Made by a program: the position numbers and the translations under genes
The notes under the pieces: generated by a model
Told to the model about the DNA's origin: nothing
Seen by the model: the letters and a program-made list of their open reading frames with translations, nothing else
Databases searched by the model: none
NCBI GenBank assembly: GCA_021014325.1
Contig: CM037464.1
Location: forward strand, 4,371,127-4,435,126
Length of the DNA stretch: 64,000 nt
Reading direction: 5' to 3'
Source of the DNA: Plazaster borealis
Lineage: Eukaryota; Echinodermata; Asteroidea; Forcipulatida; Labidiasteridae
Shown here: in pieces, positions 48,360 to 60,625 of the stretch
Position numbering within the stretch: position 1 is the first letter of the stretch
Layout: each line of letters opens with the position of its first letter

Positions 48360-48765
48360 GGGTATAGCCTACTTGTATTGTGTCTACGAGCCAGATCACC
48401 GTGGGCTCGACGAAGAATGACAACAGAAGCTTAAGGTGAGACTTTTATACCGAAGAACTATTTACGGGGTTGGTTGATTTTCGAAGAGGGCAAGATTGGC
48501 TACACTCTTAAAAATACGTGGTTGCAAGTTTAGTGGTCAAAATAATTTGACCACGTTCGTGGTCATTTTTTAGAAAAAGTGACCACGAAGGTGTTAAAAA
48601 TGGTTTACACGCCGACCACGTTCTTGTGAAATTTTGACCACGTAAAGTGGTTAAAGAAAATGAGCAATATGATTGGTGCGGCATCGGCTCGGCGTGTGAT
48701 AGGTCGGCTGCTCATCACATGATGCCAGCGGATCGTCAGGCGAGGAGACGCCATTGTTTTAATAT

Positions 48766-48813
48766 TCTTGGTTGCGGGATTTGGGCTTTGAGGATCTGAT
48801 AAAGACGTTCCAA
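48766..48813 (+). other. Possible captured exon fragment, SAM-like
   Basis: The plus strand reads WLRDLGFEDLIKTFQ, which resembles the first helices of a sterile alpha motif, directly followed by a consensus GTAAGT donor. An upstream boundary cannot be set because of a TAA just before it. The next phase-compatible acceptor (TTAATTACAG at 49428-49437) leads into a short open frame that ends at 49601. Confidence 0.35.
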
Positions 48814-49684
48814 GGTAAGTTTATTTTTACAAGGAAATAAGTGAAATCATCTACATTTGTTGATTAGGCCATCGGCTTACGAGCTGTCAAAGAGTCCTCT
48901 GTTTGTTTAGAAATAATCGACCGTAGATCATGGTTGTTTAACGTACGATGTATAGGCCTATAGTATTATCACGGCATCCTATGTACAGCGCACGGTAGTC
49001 GAATGCACGTCTGTACTTTGACTCAGAAGACTCGATTTGTTTCCATTGGCCATTTTCCCGTGCATGTTTCTCATGATTTTAGCAATATTTTTCACCCAAC
49101 ACAAAGTTTAACTGGAAGATAATTCCTTTAGCCTTCAAAGTTATTTGGGTTTTGAATGATACAATCAAGTCTAACCACGAAATATCGAAGGAAATCAGAC
49201 ACTGTTTTTATCCAACCTCCGATAAAAATTCACAAGCCTCATGCATGCATTACACACAGGAAATCCAAACCCCATCCCCACACAGTATTTTACATGTGAT
49301 GAACACGTGGGGATCACGCAATTAAGTTAGGAAAGAGAAGAACGATAAACAAAACCAAAACCATTGTTGTTGTGACACTAATAATATTTACAAACGGTTA
49401 ACATGTATGTTGGTTTCTATCCTTTATTTAATTACAGGATTGTGGAATGACAATGTTTTTGGTATTATTTGTTTCATATGTCTTAGGTTGGGACCAATCT
49501 ACCGGCAGATTTTTGTTGATGCAGACGACAGGCCCCAGCCGTTTAGTCTTGTTCTTGGCGAACTTTCCCAGCCATCGCAACTAGACGTTTGTCATCTTTG
49601 AAGGACGGGCCATTTCCACTACCTCGCTATTAAAAGCTGTCGACCTTTGTTTTAAGTGTTAATTTTAATTTGTTAAAGGGATTA

Positions 49685-49911
49685 GGTACTTTTGTAACAC
49701 AAAACACCCACAGATTTACATTGTTTGAAGATAATGGTGGTAGGCCCCTACATGCTAAAATAATTTTCGTGACATTGTTTACTCATTTCTAAAAACTACT
49801 GCACCTCAGCAAGTAATATTTTAAGGTGAGCTTTCTACTATCATTATCTTCAAACCGTGTAAGTTTAATTAAAATCTGTTCACTTTGTGTTTTGTGTCCT
49901 TCAAAAGTACC
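49685..49911. repeat. MITE nested inside the 1.8-kb transposon
   Basis: Ends GGTACTTTTG and CAAAAGTACC. Imperfect arms of about 70 bp containing TGTTTGAAGATAATG and CATTATCTTCAAACCG. Confidence 0.8.
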
Positions 49912-51147
49912 AAATTTATGTAATTTTTAGGATAATGATAAGAAAATAAATTTGATTTGGAGATTCAAAGGAAGTGTACATAAAGTGTTATTCATTGAGT
50001 CTTCCCAGATTTGTTTACCTTTTTTGCCCGGCACGGGATTTAATTTGAATTTGATCCATGCTGACAACCACGATACGTGGTCAATGGCTTTACCCCATTG
50101 ATGTCAATCCCATAATATTTAACCACGGAATTGGGTTACTTTTCAACCACAAATGTGGTCAATTTCTGACAACAATACGTGGTTGTTTTTGTTGACCACG
50201 TGTCCGTGGTCATTTTTGACAACATTGGGGTCAGTGCATAGTTGACGCCGGGAACGTGGTTAAAAATAACCACATCGTGGTTACTTTTTAACCACGTATT
50301 TTTAAGAGTGTACGACCACGTAGAGATCCTACAGCATGTATCGTTGATATAACCGTATTTTGGGGTTCAACTGTACACTGGTGTGGTGTGTGTATGGGTG
50401 CTGTCGGGTTTGGCATATCTTGGGGATTATAACCTCGGTGCTGTGGCAGTGAGGTAACTAGGGTGACATTTAAGGGTGCACCATTTATTCTTAGCGGGGA
50501 GCTTCTGGCAAAGTTTCCGTTTGCCTTTTTCTTAAACAAGCCCCCTTTCTGCGCCATTTGTATGTAATATACTATTTTTATAAGATACGCTGACGTTATA
50601 TATAGTGTAAACACGTTAGTGTAAACACAAATACATTGTCTGCGTGTAAATGAAAAAAATAGTTTATAAAACATCGAAATTATCACATTAAAGCGTATAA
50701 AATGTAAATTTTACTCTGGAAATGTCCAACCCCAAAAGTATAGATTTCAAATGGGGGGGGGGGTACCCGGTGTGAACACGGACATCAATGGGGAGGGGGG
50801 CACGTCCCCCCGTGCCCTCCCCACTTAGGTACGCCACTGGTGATATCCTACTCGATCGCAGAGCGTTCGGTCACACAGACGCGTATAGAGGGCTTGCCCC
50901 TATTATACACACCCCAGGTCGCATAGAAATACATCGAACTATAACACTATCGGTATACTCTCCGGCCAAACTGGCCCTTGCCAAAAAAAAAAAATCCGCT
51001 GGAGACTGTGGAGACAAGTACAAAGTAAGACAAGTCCACAGTAAGCCACGTTTGGGGTCTGATACCAGCTGGACTTACGAAACCCTGCACCCAATGCTGG
51101 CCTGAAAGGTACGGCAATTTACACATACAACAACAACATATACTCAC

Positions 51148-51211
51148 TTTGAATTGCTATACCTGCGACCAGAATATAACAGAGCACCGTCATCTTGAAC
51201 TGGTGAAGCAT
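51148..51211 (-). CDS. Orphan signal-peptide exon, possible alternative first exon of the EndoU gene
   Basis: Minus-strand ATG at 51211 (MLHQFK...), with a second in-frame ATG at 51193 (MTVLCYILVAGIAIQS). It encodes a hydrophobic secretion leader and stops at a consensus GTGAGT donor after the first base of a codon (phase 1). The next coding exon downstream on this strand that accepts phase 1 is EndoU exon 2 (47007-47138), across a roughly 4-kb intron that holds the 1.8-kb transposon and the other first exon. It could instead be a relic of a duplicated gene. Identity as a signal-peptide exon is fairly convincing; its partner is inferred. Confidence 0.5.
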
Positions 51212-52402
51212 CGATCAGGCAGGAACGCGCGTCTGAAGTCAGTAGGCCTAACCGGACGTTTTATTCAAATTCCGAGATCAACCACGCGTTGTCTGTCAAA
51301 CAAAGAAATGCAAATTTAGCTATCGGCCTGCTGTGCGCTTGACATGACAAAACAACCTTTCATGAAAATGATAGACATGAATTTTTGACTGGCTGCTGAT
51401 CGACCACCTGTCTTTTTGTTGTTCTCACCCTAGGGGATGGGGCATTGCTGGTTGAGATATCGTTTCTATTTTTACCATTACTTTAATGCGTAACTCATTT
51501 CGATATCAAATTCAGACAATATCTCAAAGGTCATAATAAACAAATTGATATCAAAGTTATACATTTCAAATAATTAATTCAGTTCTTATGCTGAGAGTAA
51601 CTGTTTGAAACCAGCGAAAGCACACCAACTATTTTAGAGAGGTGGACATAATTCAGTTTAGTTTTCAAAGGAAAAAAAATGTGTCACGACCGGGACTCGA
51701 ACCCACACTCTTTTAACTTGTCTGCTTTTCTTAAAGAACGTTGAACATTTTCAATGTATTCAATTTCGACTGTTTCACTTTTCATTTTCGAGAAAAGCAG
51801 ATTTTACTTATTTATTCACCTACACTTGTAGAAAACTTTTTTTTTTTTCTTTCCAAGAAGCAGAAAACTGTAGGCCTTATATTGTTTAATACGATTTACT
51901 GGGAATTGAACAGTAAAAAAAAACTACAATTTAGTAAAAGCGGTTTTGGGTTTATCACGCGTTTGTTTCGATTGCGAACAAAAATACAAACTTGTTTGTT
52001 TGTTTGTTTCGGCTTTTTTTTTAAACTGCTCACCAACCCAAATGACCTATGCAAACATTAAAAGCACGTAAATGGCATCACTTTTATCTGCTACCAGAGT
52101 CTTTCTTAAGTGTTCATATACAGCACGCACATACAACTGTAATTAGTGTACAGATAACAAGTATATTTTTTGTCTTTTATCGCTCGAAACAAATTTAAAT
52201 TAATGTTACATTAAAGAAAAGTATTCCTTGGTGTGGAAGAAACTGTAAATACTTCTACCACACTGAACGAAAAAATATCCACATGATAAGAATTCTAGTC
52301 GTTTGTAAATAATTTGTTGTAGACGTTTATTATAACATGATCTCAAATAGTGTTTGGCTGATGCTTTCTAGACGGAAAATTGTAAGTCTTTTATATTTGC
52401 TT

Positions 52403-52864
52403 TAAAGGGTTTGTACAAGTTTAGTAATTGGAACCCACTGTTTGTTTCAATCCTATTTAGTTGTAGATATATTCCATAAAACTAACCTTTGAAAAATTCA
52501 TTTCAAAAGGTGGTAGCATTTTTGAGATATTGCCGGAAATCTGGAGCGGTTAATTATGTCCACACTGGAAGAATAATCTGCGATTGGAATACACACTCTA
52601 AGAAACATCACTGCAGTAAGGCTTCTCAGATTCAAATTTTGGGGGATAAAAAGTGATAAATTTTTTCATAACCGCAGTATAATTTCTTCAAATTGAAAAG
52701 TTTTTCAAAATGCATTATACTATCATAACCGCAGTATAATACTTCGAATTGAAAAGTTTCTCAAAATGCATTATACTATCCAAATCTGCTGAATTTCTTA
52801 CAAAGTAGGTTTTTATTGCCATTAATTATCAGAGTAATTACCAAACGTATAGAGATCCTTTAAG
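52403..52864 (-). repeat. MITE family B copy with internal duplication
   Basis: Contains GAGATATTGCCGGAAATCTG. A segment of about 65 bp (CATAACCGCAGTATAAT ... GCATTATACTATC) is repeated in tandem around 52665-52785. The ends carry TTTAAAGG / CCTTTAA. Confidence 0.8.
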
Positions 52865-53174
52865 GCTACAATTATATTATTATTATATTTTTGTGAGAGT
52901 AAGTTCAACATAATCCTCTACCTAACAATTAAAGTACTGTCCAACCAACATGAAAACATTTCATCTCTTGAGGTAGAAAACGAAATACCGCATACAGTTT
53001 TGTCAAGGATCGTATGCACTTTAATACGATAACGGTGATCAAAATAATATATGTTGGGTTAATGGTTATTTTCCCAACTTTTAAAGAATTTTAAACGGAA
53101 ACTATTTATCTAGAGGATTGGTACTGGTATGACTTTAATTAGTGAGCGGCAACATGGTGAGTGGTATGGTGGTT

Positions 53175-56100
53175 TTATAGTGGAGTGGGTCGTATTTTCA
53201 TTTCTGTGGTTTTGAGTGAGTAGAAATACCCTTTCCATTCACGCCAAACGACTCCCTGAGGATATTCAGTCGTGGTCCCACGGAGATACTCCCCGTTAAG
53301 ATTAGAATAATGGCAGGTCCTGTACCACCAGGCGCCGGTGAATATCTGGGCACAGTTCCCGCCGTCTGCATCGTTGTCTCGGTCTTTAGTAGAGAACTGA
53401 TGGTTATTGTGGTAGCTCAGCGAGTCGCCTGAAACAACGAAATATGCTTTAATTGTACAGGACGCGTGAAAAAAAAACGAGTAAAAGTTTGTTTTATTTT
53501 TTATATATATTTTTCTTAAAGCTAATTCTAGTTTTGAAGTACTAGCTTTTTCTAATTTTCAACTTTAATAACATTAATAATATTAATTTTGAAACATTCA
53601 TCGTTGATAATTCAAATGTCTTCGCAATCAAAAACAAACTTTCTCTGAGTTTTAATCTTTTTTCGTACATGGTTTAAGCTCAATAAATTTACATTAAACA
53701 TGTATTTTTCTCGAAAACTGTGAATTTAATCATTGCCCAATGTGTACCATCAAGGACATCAGAACCACAGTCACCGCTTTGATTTAATTTTCTTTGTGGA
53801 AAGTATCTGACATAGTGTAAAGATTATTTAAAAAACAAAGAACCTTCAAAAAGGCATTTTTGGCAAATGGGAATGATACTGATTTATTACCTGCGGTTCC
53901 TGAGTAACTCCCCAAAGTCAGCCTGTAGTTGTCACTCACATCGGCGATGCTGAACGAGTCATAGACGGCATACCTAGATTCGTTTTCGAAGTCTGTGAGA
54001 TATACATAGAGTTCGTAATCGCCCTGAGCGGTTAGACGGTGCAAGTTGTCGTTACCGAGCCAAAACTCTCCCTCTAGATTCCCAAAGCCCCGGCTGTAGT
54101 TGGCAAAGTCCAAATAGAAATCAACACTGCCGTCCTTCCGACGTTGAAAAACCTATCAAAGGAACGTGGAGTTTTTAATACCCTGGTCTTATTCGATTTA
54201 ATCAAACTCCTTCTATATATTTACAAATACATTCTTAGCGAGTATTCTCATTCATTCACTAGCGTGTTATCTTACCGTCCATCCACCACCGTCTGTCTCC
54301 ATATCACAATACGCCTGGAAAGCCTCGCCGGAGTCGAGAGGTTGAACCGTGTACACGCCACTCATCAATACACCCCTCGCCAGAATCTCGGAACAATCCT
54401 TTGAAGGGCCGACTGTACAAGTGTGTAAAAACCAAAACATTGCTTTGGATTCCAATATCTGCAATTACTTTATTAATTTTCATGATTTATTTCCTCCCAA
54501 TTGTTTGCAAGGAAATTCCAACAGGTAAATATTGCTGATGAATTAATCCAGGAAAGGTATGTGACAAAGTATGCAATAAAATTCACGACATCGCAAATAT
54601 ATTCGCACAAGTCTGCGCACACATTCGCGATTAATTTCACGACATCGCACAAGTCTGCGCACATTATTCGCGATAAATTTCACAACATCGCACAAGTCTG
54701 CGCACTTATTTGCAATTAATTTCACGACATCGTACAAGTCTTCGCACATATTTGTGATTAATTTCACGACATCGCACAAGTCTGCGCACATATTTGCGAT
54801 ATGCGATGTCCCTTCAGGGCCACCATAGTTATGTTAACGCAGGAAGAATAATCTGCATTGGAATACACACTCTGAGAAGCGCTACGCGTAACACTTATTT
54901 ATCCATAACCGCAGTGCTTCGAAGTGAAAAGTTTCTCAAAATGCATAATACTATCCAAAGCTGCTGTACTTCTTACCAAGTAAGTTTTTATTGCCATTTT
55001 ATCCGAGTCATTACCAAACGTGTACGATGCCTTTAACAAACAAAGTACATAATGGACCATGCTTCAAGTGATACATCGCTGTTTATGTAATTTCTTGTCT
55101 TAAAGGTATCGTACACGTTTGGTAATGACTCAAAACAAATATTAGCACACAAACTTACTTGCTAACAAGCAACAGAGAGCTGTTGATAGTATATATAAAA
55201 CATTGTAGGAAACGACTCCCTCTGAAGTAACGTAGTTTTTGAGAAAGAGGTAATTTCTCACTAAAATAATAAAAACTTCTTGCAAAAAGTTTTTATTCCT
55301 ATCTGAAACCACACAAATTTGTACAACAAGGGTGTTTTTTCTTTCATCATTTTCTTGCAACTTCGATGACCAATTGAGCCCAAATTTTCACAGGCTTTTT
55401 ATTTTATGCATATGTTGGGATACACCAAGTGAGAACACTGGTCTTTGACAATTTCCAAACGTGTTCAGTGCCTTTAAAGGTAGCAGATGAACTCAATAGG
55501 TAGGTTTCCCTACCACACGATAGAGACAGAAAAGTCTAACGTGTGCAAAAACAACCGGCTTTTTCAGAGCCATACATCTTTACAAAACCATTAAAAACAC
55601 ATCGTGTATTGAATTGACGATTTGAAATGACAGGTGCTGAAGAAAACATAAAACAAAGAAATGTATGATCACACAAAGCCCCTAACTATTCGAATATCTT
55701 GTTTAATACTTTCTTGTATTTAATAATTCAACATTTGAGCAGAAAACTTCGTCTGTTTGCTGAACAATTCTTAACCCCATTGTGGGTTTTTTTAAAAACA
55801 AAACCTTGAAATTTTAACCCAAACGCTACATGTAAATTTTAATGTTATCTTTCCATGTCCAATGGAGCATATATTATATTAACAGAAGCACAATTTGTCA
55901 ACCTGGGTTTTTTTTATTTGAAAGGTAGAACTTTTAACATGCTCAATAATGTGAATCTTTTAACAAATAAAATTCCGATTTAATACATTGTGCAAATAGG
56001 TAAAAACAGCAATCCCATGCTTCATAAATTGTCGTATTTTGATATAATATTTTAAGAGTCATGAGCAACAGTTGGCCAACATGGTGAACCCATATTTTAG

Positions 56101-57364
56101 CAGGAATAGGTTTGTTGCTAGGGTACTTTACAAAATAAATTGCTACATCTAATTTGCAATCTCTTGGTTCATTTCACTTGTTTAAACAGGTTTTGTTCCT
56201 GAAGTCACCCAAGTAATTTGGGGGGGGGGGGAAATGGATTTTATTATGTAAAACTGAGTTTATCTCAAAAATTAAAAAGCTTAGAGTATGACCTTTCAAT
56301 CCAAGTGTGTAAATCCAAAAGTAAACATTGCGACATGAGGGCAATTTCCCTGAGTAGGCCTATCTAAATCTGTGGGATATGAACCTGCGACCTCAGGATT
56401 GACGTTAACAAGTATTCCCCAAGCCAATACAACTATAATCACAAATGTTGATAAAGCCTCAATACCCTTACCTGCTTCCGTCGTTGCGGTTTTCTCCGTT
56501 GCATCAGTGGTACGAGTCTGGTTCATTGGGGAGGTATCTTTGAATCAAATCAGGAAAGAGGACTTCACGTCAGTATGGTTTTAGGAAAAACCAAACAAAC
56601 ACCCCAACAAACAAACACCCCAACACCCCAGCACCCCAACAAACAAACACCCCGACACCCCAACAAACAAACACCGCCACACTTAACAAACAAACCAACA
56701 AAACATTTTTGGCCGATTTCTTAAAATCTGTACATGTTGAAAAAGTATCCATATGTCCTTACGAGGATGAAAATTTGATTATGGTAAATGGCTTCGTATA
56801 TAATGAAAAGAAAAATACATTCCTCATGGTGTAATGTTATAATAATAATCATCAGTAACTTTGCAAGTCTTTAATTTAGAGTTGGTGAATATTGACCTAG
56901 TTGTAGCTGATCTTGGTGTTTTGGGAAATGGCAAGTAAATCGGACGTTGTGACGATGACTAACCAACCATTAAACTTACCATGAAGGAATTCCACTAAGG
57001 CAGATACTGAGACTTGCAGCTTTTCCAACTGTCGTCTTATACCCTGTACCTCAGAGGAAACAATTTCATGATTACCAGAGACTGTCTCTTGCAACTCTTT
57101 AACTTGACGTCTTGTGTCTTCTTGATTTATTGATACTATACGAAGTATTTCCTCGACGGTCGTACAGTTGCAACCGGTACCGGAGTTCACGGGAACGGAG
57201 CGTCCGCAAACGGGCGGGTTGATGGTGACTTGTGGCTGGCACACACATCGTTCAGTGTCGCCTATTGTATATGAGCCAATGCTATGCTGAGTTTGGGATT
57301 TTGCTCCCATAGCAAACACGGCTATGAAGACCAACAAGGTCATTTTTAAACATGCAGGTTCCAT
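53175..57364 (-). CDS. Fibrinogen-related protein (ficolin/FREP-like lectin), complete, 5 exons
   Basis: Secreted fibrinogen-domain protein; relatives recognise acetylated sugars in innate immunity. Exons in coding order: 56980-57364, 56472-56537, 54276-54412, 53891-54152, 53175-53428. Together they are 1104 nt, 367 aa, phases consistent. Exon 1 has a leader ([16 protein letters not shown]), a Cys-rich stretch (CVCQ, CGRS, CNCTT) that could link subunits, and a short coiled coil with one 25-residue unit. Exon 2 is a 22-residue Thr-rich linker. Exons 3-5 are the fibrinogen domain: [42 protein letters not shown], then [15 protein letters not shown] with the usual calcium-site acidic residues, [18 protein letters not shown], and a terminal [10 protein letters not shown] possible ATTAAA polyadenylation signal lies at 53134-53139. 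It is the intact partner of the gene at 61.8-64 kb. Confidence 0.93.
54575..54810. repeat. 42-43 bp minisatellite
   Basis: Five units with ACAAGTCTGCGCACAT and ATTAATTTCACGACATCGC; GTCTGCG starts at 54611, 54653, 54696, 54738 and 54780. Because 42 is divisible by 3, the minus strand reads as a spurious 14-residue repeat. Lies in the intron upstream of fibrinogen exon 3. Confidence 0.9.
54826..55036 (-). repeat. MITE family B copy, truncated
   Basis: Starts within GTTAACGCAGGAAGAATAAT and keeps the right end ACCAAACGTGTACGATGCC. Confidence 0.75.
55100..55477 (-). repeat. MITE family A copy
   Basis: TTAAAGGTATCGTACACG to CGTGTTCAGTGCCTTTAA with a slightly imperfect AACTTCTTGCAAAAAGTT hairpin. 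Confidence 0.88.
55480..56460. other. Intron 2 of the first fibrinogen gene, nothing recognised
   Basis: AT-rich. Near 56370-56440 it contains one copy of the sequence (TGGGATATGAACCTGCGACC) that forms the minisatellite in the paralogous intron at 62516-62850. Confidence 0.5.
56588..56696. repeat. CAAACACCCCAACACC minisatellite
   Basis: Irregular units of AACAAACACCCCAACACCCC in intron 1 of the first fibrinogen gene. Confidence 0.88.
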
Positions 57365-57799
57365 TTTAAGGCAATTTTGAACTAATAACGTTATTTTGTA
57401 GGCAGTCTCGTACTTTCAGACAGACGGATTATGGTTACACTTCAGCGGTACAATAACAATAATGTTTGGCTCACAGTGAAACATTTATATATTTTCAATT
57501 CGACTTTCCATTCCCTCTTGCGCACATGCGTATTTTGTTTCTTTGTCAAGCACTGGACCAAAACCTACCCCAACAAAGGTTGTTTTTCCATCTAACCATT
57601 GCCTCATATGAGTACGTTATCCCAGCAAGTATGGGGAAGTACTATCAAAATAGGTTGCTTTGAACTTTGAATACAATGGTAGGTAGCACCAATTGTACTC
57701 GCTAGGCTGAACTTTATATTACCCTGCTATAAAATGTTTGAAACTAAGCTCGGAAAGTTCTAACTTAAATGATGCCATTTTTTGCATTTTCCCGAACAA

Positions 57800-57973
57800 T
57801 CGCTATTCGTTGCCCAACGGAGATACGTACGCCTCCTTAAGATTGAAGATGTGGCATCTATTAACCGACAGTCGCCTTGTGATAACTGTGCATAACTCAC
57901 GATGGTATACTCTCCTTGTTGTCGTGGTCTTCAGTAGAGAACTGATTGATTATAAGCCAGCTCATTGTATCGC
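57800..57973 (-). pseudogene. Decayed terminal fibrinogen exon
   Basis: The minus-strand acceptor TTTGCTTCAG followed by GCGATACAATGAGC aligns with the start of the intact last exon of the neighbouring gene (GCGACTCGCTGAGC), including NQFSTEDHDN for its [10 protein letters not shown]. The frame is then lost: a TGA lies at 57897-57899, internal segments are deleted, and only a fragment resembling GEYLRG remains near 57806-57842. The intact exon is 254 bp and this one about 174. By position it is the last exon of the second fibrinogen gene (exons at 61841 and above), but no other intact terminal exon was found for that gene in the window. Confidence 0.75.
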
Positions 57974-59439
57974 CTGAAGCAAAGAAGTTGGCTTCTATTT
58001 TACTGGACGCACGATACTAGTTTAACAAAGTTCTAAATGAACATTATTGAGGTCGGATAGTGGACATCTACTTTTAAACTTGCTTAGCACCGAAACTAAT
58101 TATTCTGAGCAGAAAAAAATCACTAGCCACACTAATGTTTGCCACAGTGCACTGTTGGGACAGATAGGATGGCCTTCCGAGAAGAAGGCAGTCAAGTTTC
58201 CTTTCCTCATGGTTTGATATTGGTCACTTCATGCACATTGACAAAAAAGGGTTTGTGCATTAAAACGCCTGTAGAAGATACACCAAGATAATTACCATGA
58301 ATTGAATTTCATGTTTGGGGTCATGCGTTAATAGTGAGTGATGGTGATCTGTTATCATCACATTGAGTTCTGTAAGCTGTGAGGACGCGTTGATGAACTT
58401 TGGCCTTCACGTTGCATCCTATCTGGCGGAGAGGGATGCATCCGTATGGTCGTATCTGATTTAGGTAACACAAAATTGTCTTGACAGATAGGCGCAGAAG
58501 CAACCGTAAACTTGGTATACATGCATCTATTACTTTTGTTTCAAGCTCGACTCAGTAATCGCCAATAAATGGTTCATATCGTGCATTCAGGTGTTCAATG
58601 TCTTTTCGCGACATCCGGGAACCTTAGCCTTGATGTCCTCTTCTGTATTTACATTGAACGACATGCTCCCCCCTCCCGTAATTATCTCAGATAACTGACT
58701 TTGCAAAAAAATTGAAAACACGAACTGGTTTCAAAACTAAATTTTCTGGAGGTAGCTGTAGACTGAACCAGGGTTGTCCCCGAGACTTCATATGTTTAGG
58801 TGTTCGGGCAAAAGTTAATTCAATGGTGAAAAGTAAATTCAGTTCGATTTTTAGTTTTGAATGAACGCTCAATACAAACAACCTGTGAAATGTTTATCAT
58901 AATTTAGTTAGTGGAAACAGTTAAATTAGCCTACAATTTAAACAAGGATTTTGTGTCCGTTAATGTGTTTCGGTGGCTGAATATGCATCTTATGTTATTA
59001 TATTCAAGTGTCTCTACAAACATATTTCTCGATGGGATTGGTTCTAAAATTAACTTATTCTTTACGCAGCTTTCAATCGAAACTGGTCTTTGTTGTGTTA
59101 AATATGATTCTTCAGCACTTTGTGAAATCAGCATTGGTTGTGCCGTGGCCAATTACAGTTTGGTCATGGCTAGCTATAGCCTGGACGACCATCAAGTTTG
59201 GGCGTAACTGCAGCTCAATAGCCAGGAACGTGTGCTAAATGGTACGTGCTCGCCAAATAAACTGAGTGGTCGTATAAGTTGAAGTGCGATGGCTCCATAA
59301 TTTGGAAATATTTTGTATTATTGTTTAAATAGTGTCAAATTTCACTTCATTTTAGGTGGACTTTTAATTCTAAACATCACGAATGAAAGGCTGGCAGAGC
59401 TGATTCGTGGACGATGGTGTCTTACAGGTGATGAGGTGT

Positions 59440-59720
59440 TAGCGCGGAAGGCTATGTAGTGCGCCCATGTGATGAGACAAGGAGGTCTACCCAACGCAGT
59501 TATAGACGGTCTATGGGTGCAAGTCTAGGCAGAGGTCGCCCTAAGCTGCGCTGGATAGACAAAGTAGACATGTGACAAAGTGGAGTGGTAGAAGTGTGCG
59601 AGAGCTGAGAATAGCGACGATTGAAAGAGAACAGGTGATGGCGGTGACCCTAGGAATGAGCCCCCATTACAATGGCGGCCACGGACGCAAGTCTATGCCG
59701 AATGATGATGATCAGTCCTG
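59440..59720 (+). mobile_element. Non-LTR retrotransposon tail remnant
   Basis: In one frame the plus strand gives LGRGRPKLRWIDKVDM, a signature of the end of invertebrate non-LTR reverse transcriptase ORFs, then a stop. Neighbouring stretches (GDEVLARKAM) fit in other frames. Decayed. Confidence 0.5.
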
Positions 59721-60479
59721 CTATACAGTGACGTGGTGTCAACGGGATGGGGTGAGGGATGGGGCTTAATTAATTTTAAAGTTTTTATATAATGTTTGAA
59801 TCAATGTGGCTGCCTCAAAAGCCTTTAGCTACAGTCTGTGGCAAGATGATAACTATGAATAGTGGGGTAGGTTACTCCACTGTCGATCAATAATCATTAT
59901 GAAGTTGTTTTGATAATCACGACAGTACCCAAGCAAGGACTATGATGTATCGTCCTGGTGGGTGTATTGCAGAGCCATCAACCTCTTGCGGTAAATAGCT
60001 ATCCTTGTTGAACTCACATCCGAGTTGACCTAAATATTGTACATGATATCAGCACTGTCTGTTCGTGAACTTCCTTGTTGTTTCTTACTTTGTCAATGTG
60101 TGTGTAATACGAACTAATAAACCCGGATATGGCCCAATTCCAAACCAATTCTCGTCTGACACTGACAGTACCGGAGTCTAATTGGAGATCAATCACCCCC
60201 AGCTCTTACATACTTCATCATCTTGTGGCCAAACATAAACAATATTAATTTTAGTCGTGTCACTACAAAATACAGTTCATCTTTTTGAAATGTCATTCTG
60301 TTTAATATAAGTTATAAACAGTAACACACAAACTTGATTACATATAAACAATGCAGCTTATTCTACAGTTTTGACAAAAGCATTTTATATAAAAGGAACA
60401 AAATGAGAAAGTTAAAAATGTGTGTATTTCTGTAACAAAGCTTGCAGCAAAATTAAAGTGAAATTATAAAATATTCATA

Positions 60480-60625
60480 AATACCTCAGACAATTTCGCT
60501 ATTCCTATTGGTGGAGAGCACGTCACGTGGGGGTGTTTAAACGGATGTTCATAAATACCCCAGACAGTTTCGCTATTCCTATTGGTGGAGAACGCGTCAC
60601 GTGGGGGTGTTTAAACGGTTGATAA
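60480..60625. repeat. Two-copy tandem duplication with CACGTG-type sites
   Basis: CAATTTCGCTATTCCTATTG and CGTCACGTGGGGGTGTTTAA each occur twice, about 77 bp apart (near 60492 and 60569). It directly precedes the duplicated palindrome unit. Confidence 0.85.

Larger units (their letters stand above)
48501..50312. mobile_element. 1.8-kb inverted-repeat DNA transposon, probably non-autonomous
   Basis: Perfect 23-bp terminal inverted repeats at 48501-48523 and 50290-50312 (TACACTCTTAAAAATACGTG...), with TA at both tips as in Tc1/mariner-type insertions. Inside each end lie many ACCACGT/ACGTGGT subrepeats over about 160-250 bp. The centre has no transposase-like frame. It has exon-like fragments at 48783-48812 (WLRDLGFEDLIKTFQ, then GTAAGT) and 49437-49598, plus a nested MITE at 49685-49911. 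Confidence 0.82.

Noticed and set aside
48766..49601. A real two-exon SAM-domain gene
   Set aside because: It lies inside a transposon, has no start codon or complete domain, and the second piece is short; listed only as a possible captured fragment.
54473..54791. Minus-strand open frames with repeating [13 protein letters not shown]
   Set aside because: By-product of a 42-bp intronic minisatellite (divisible by three); no splice support.
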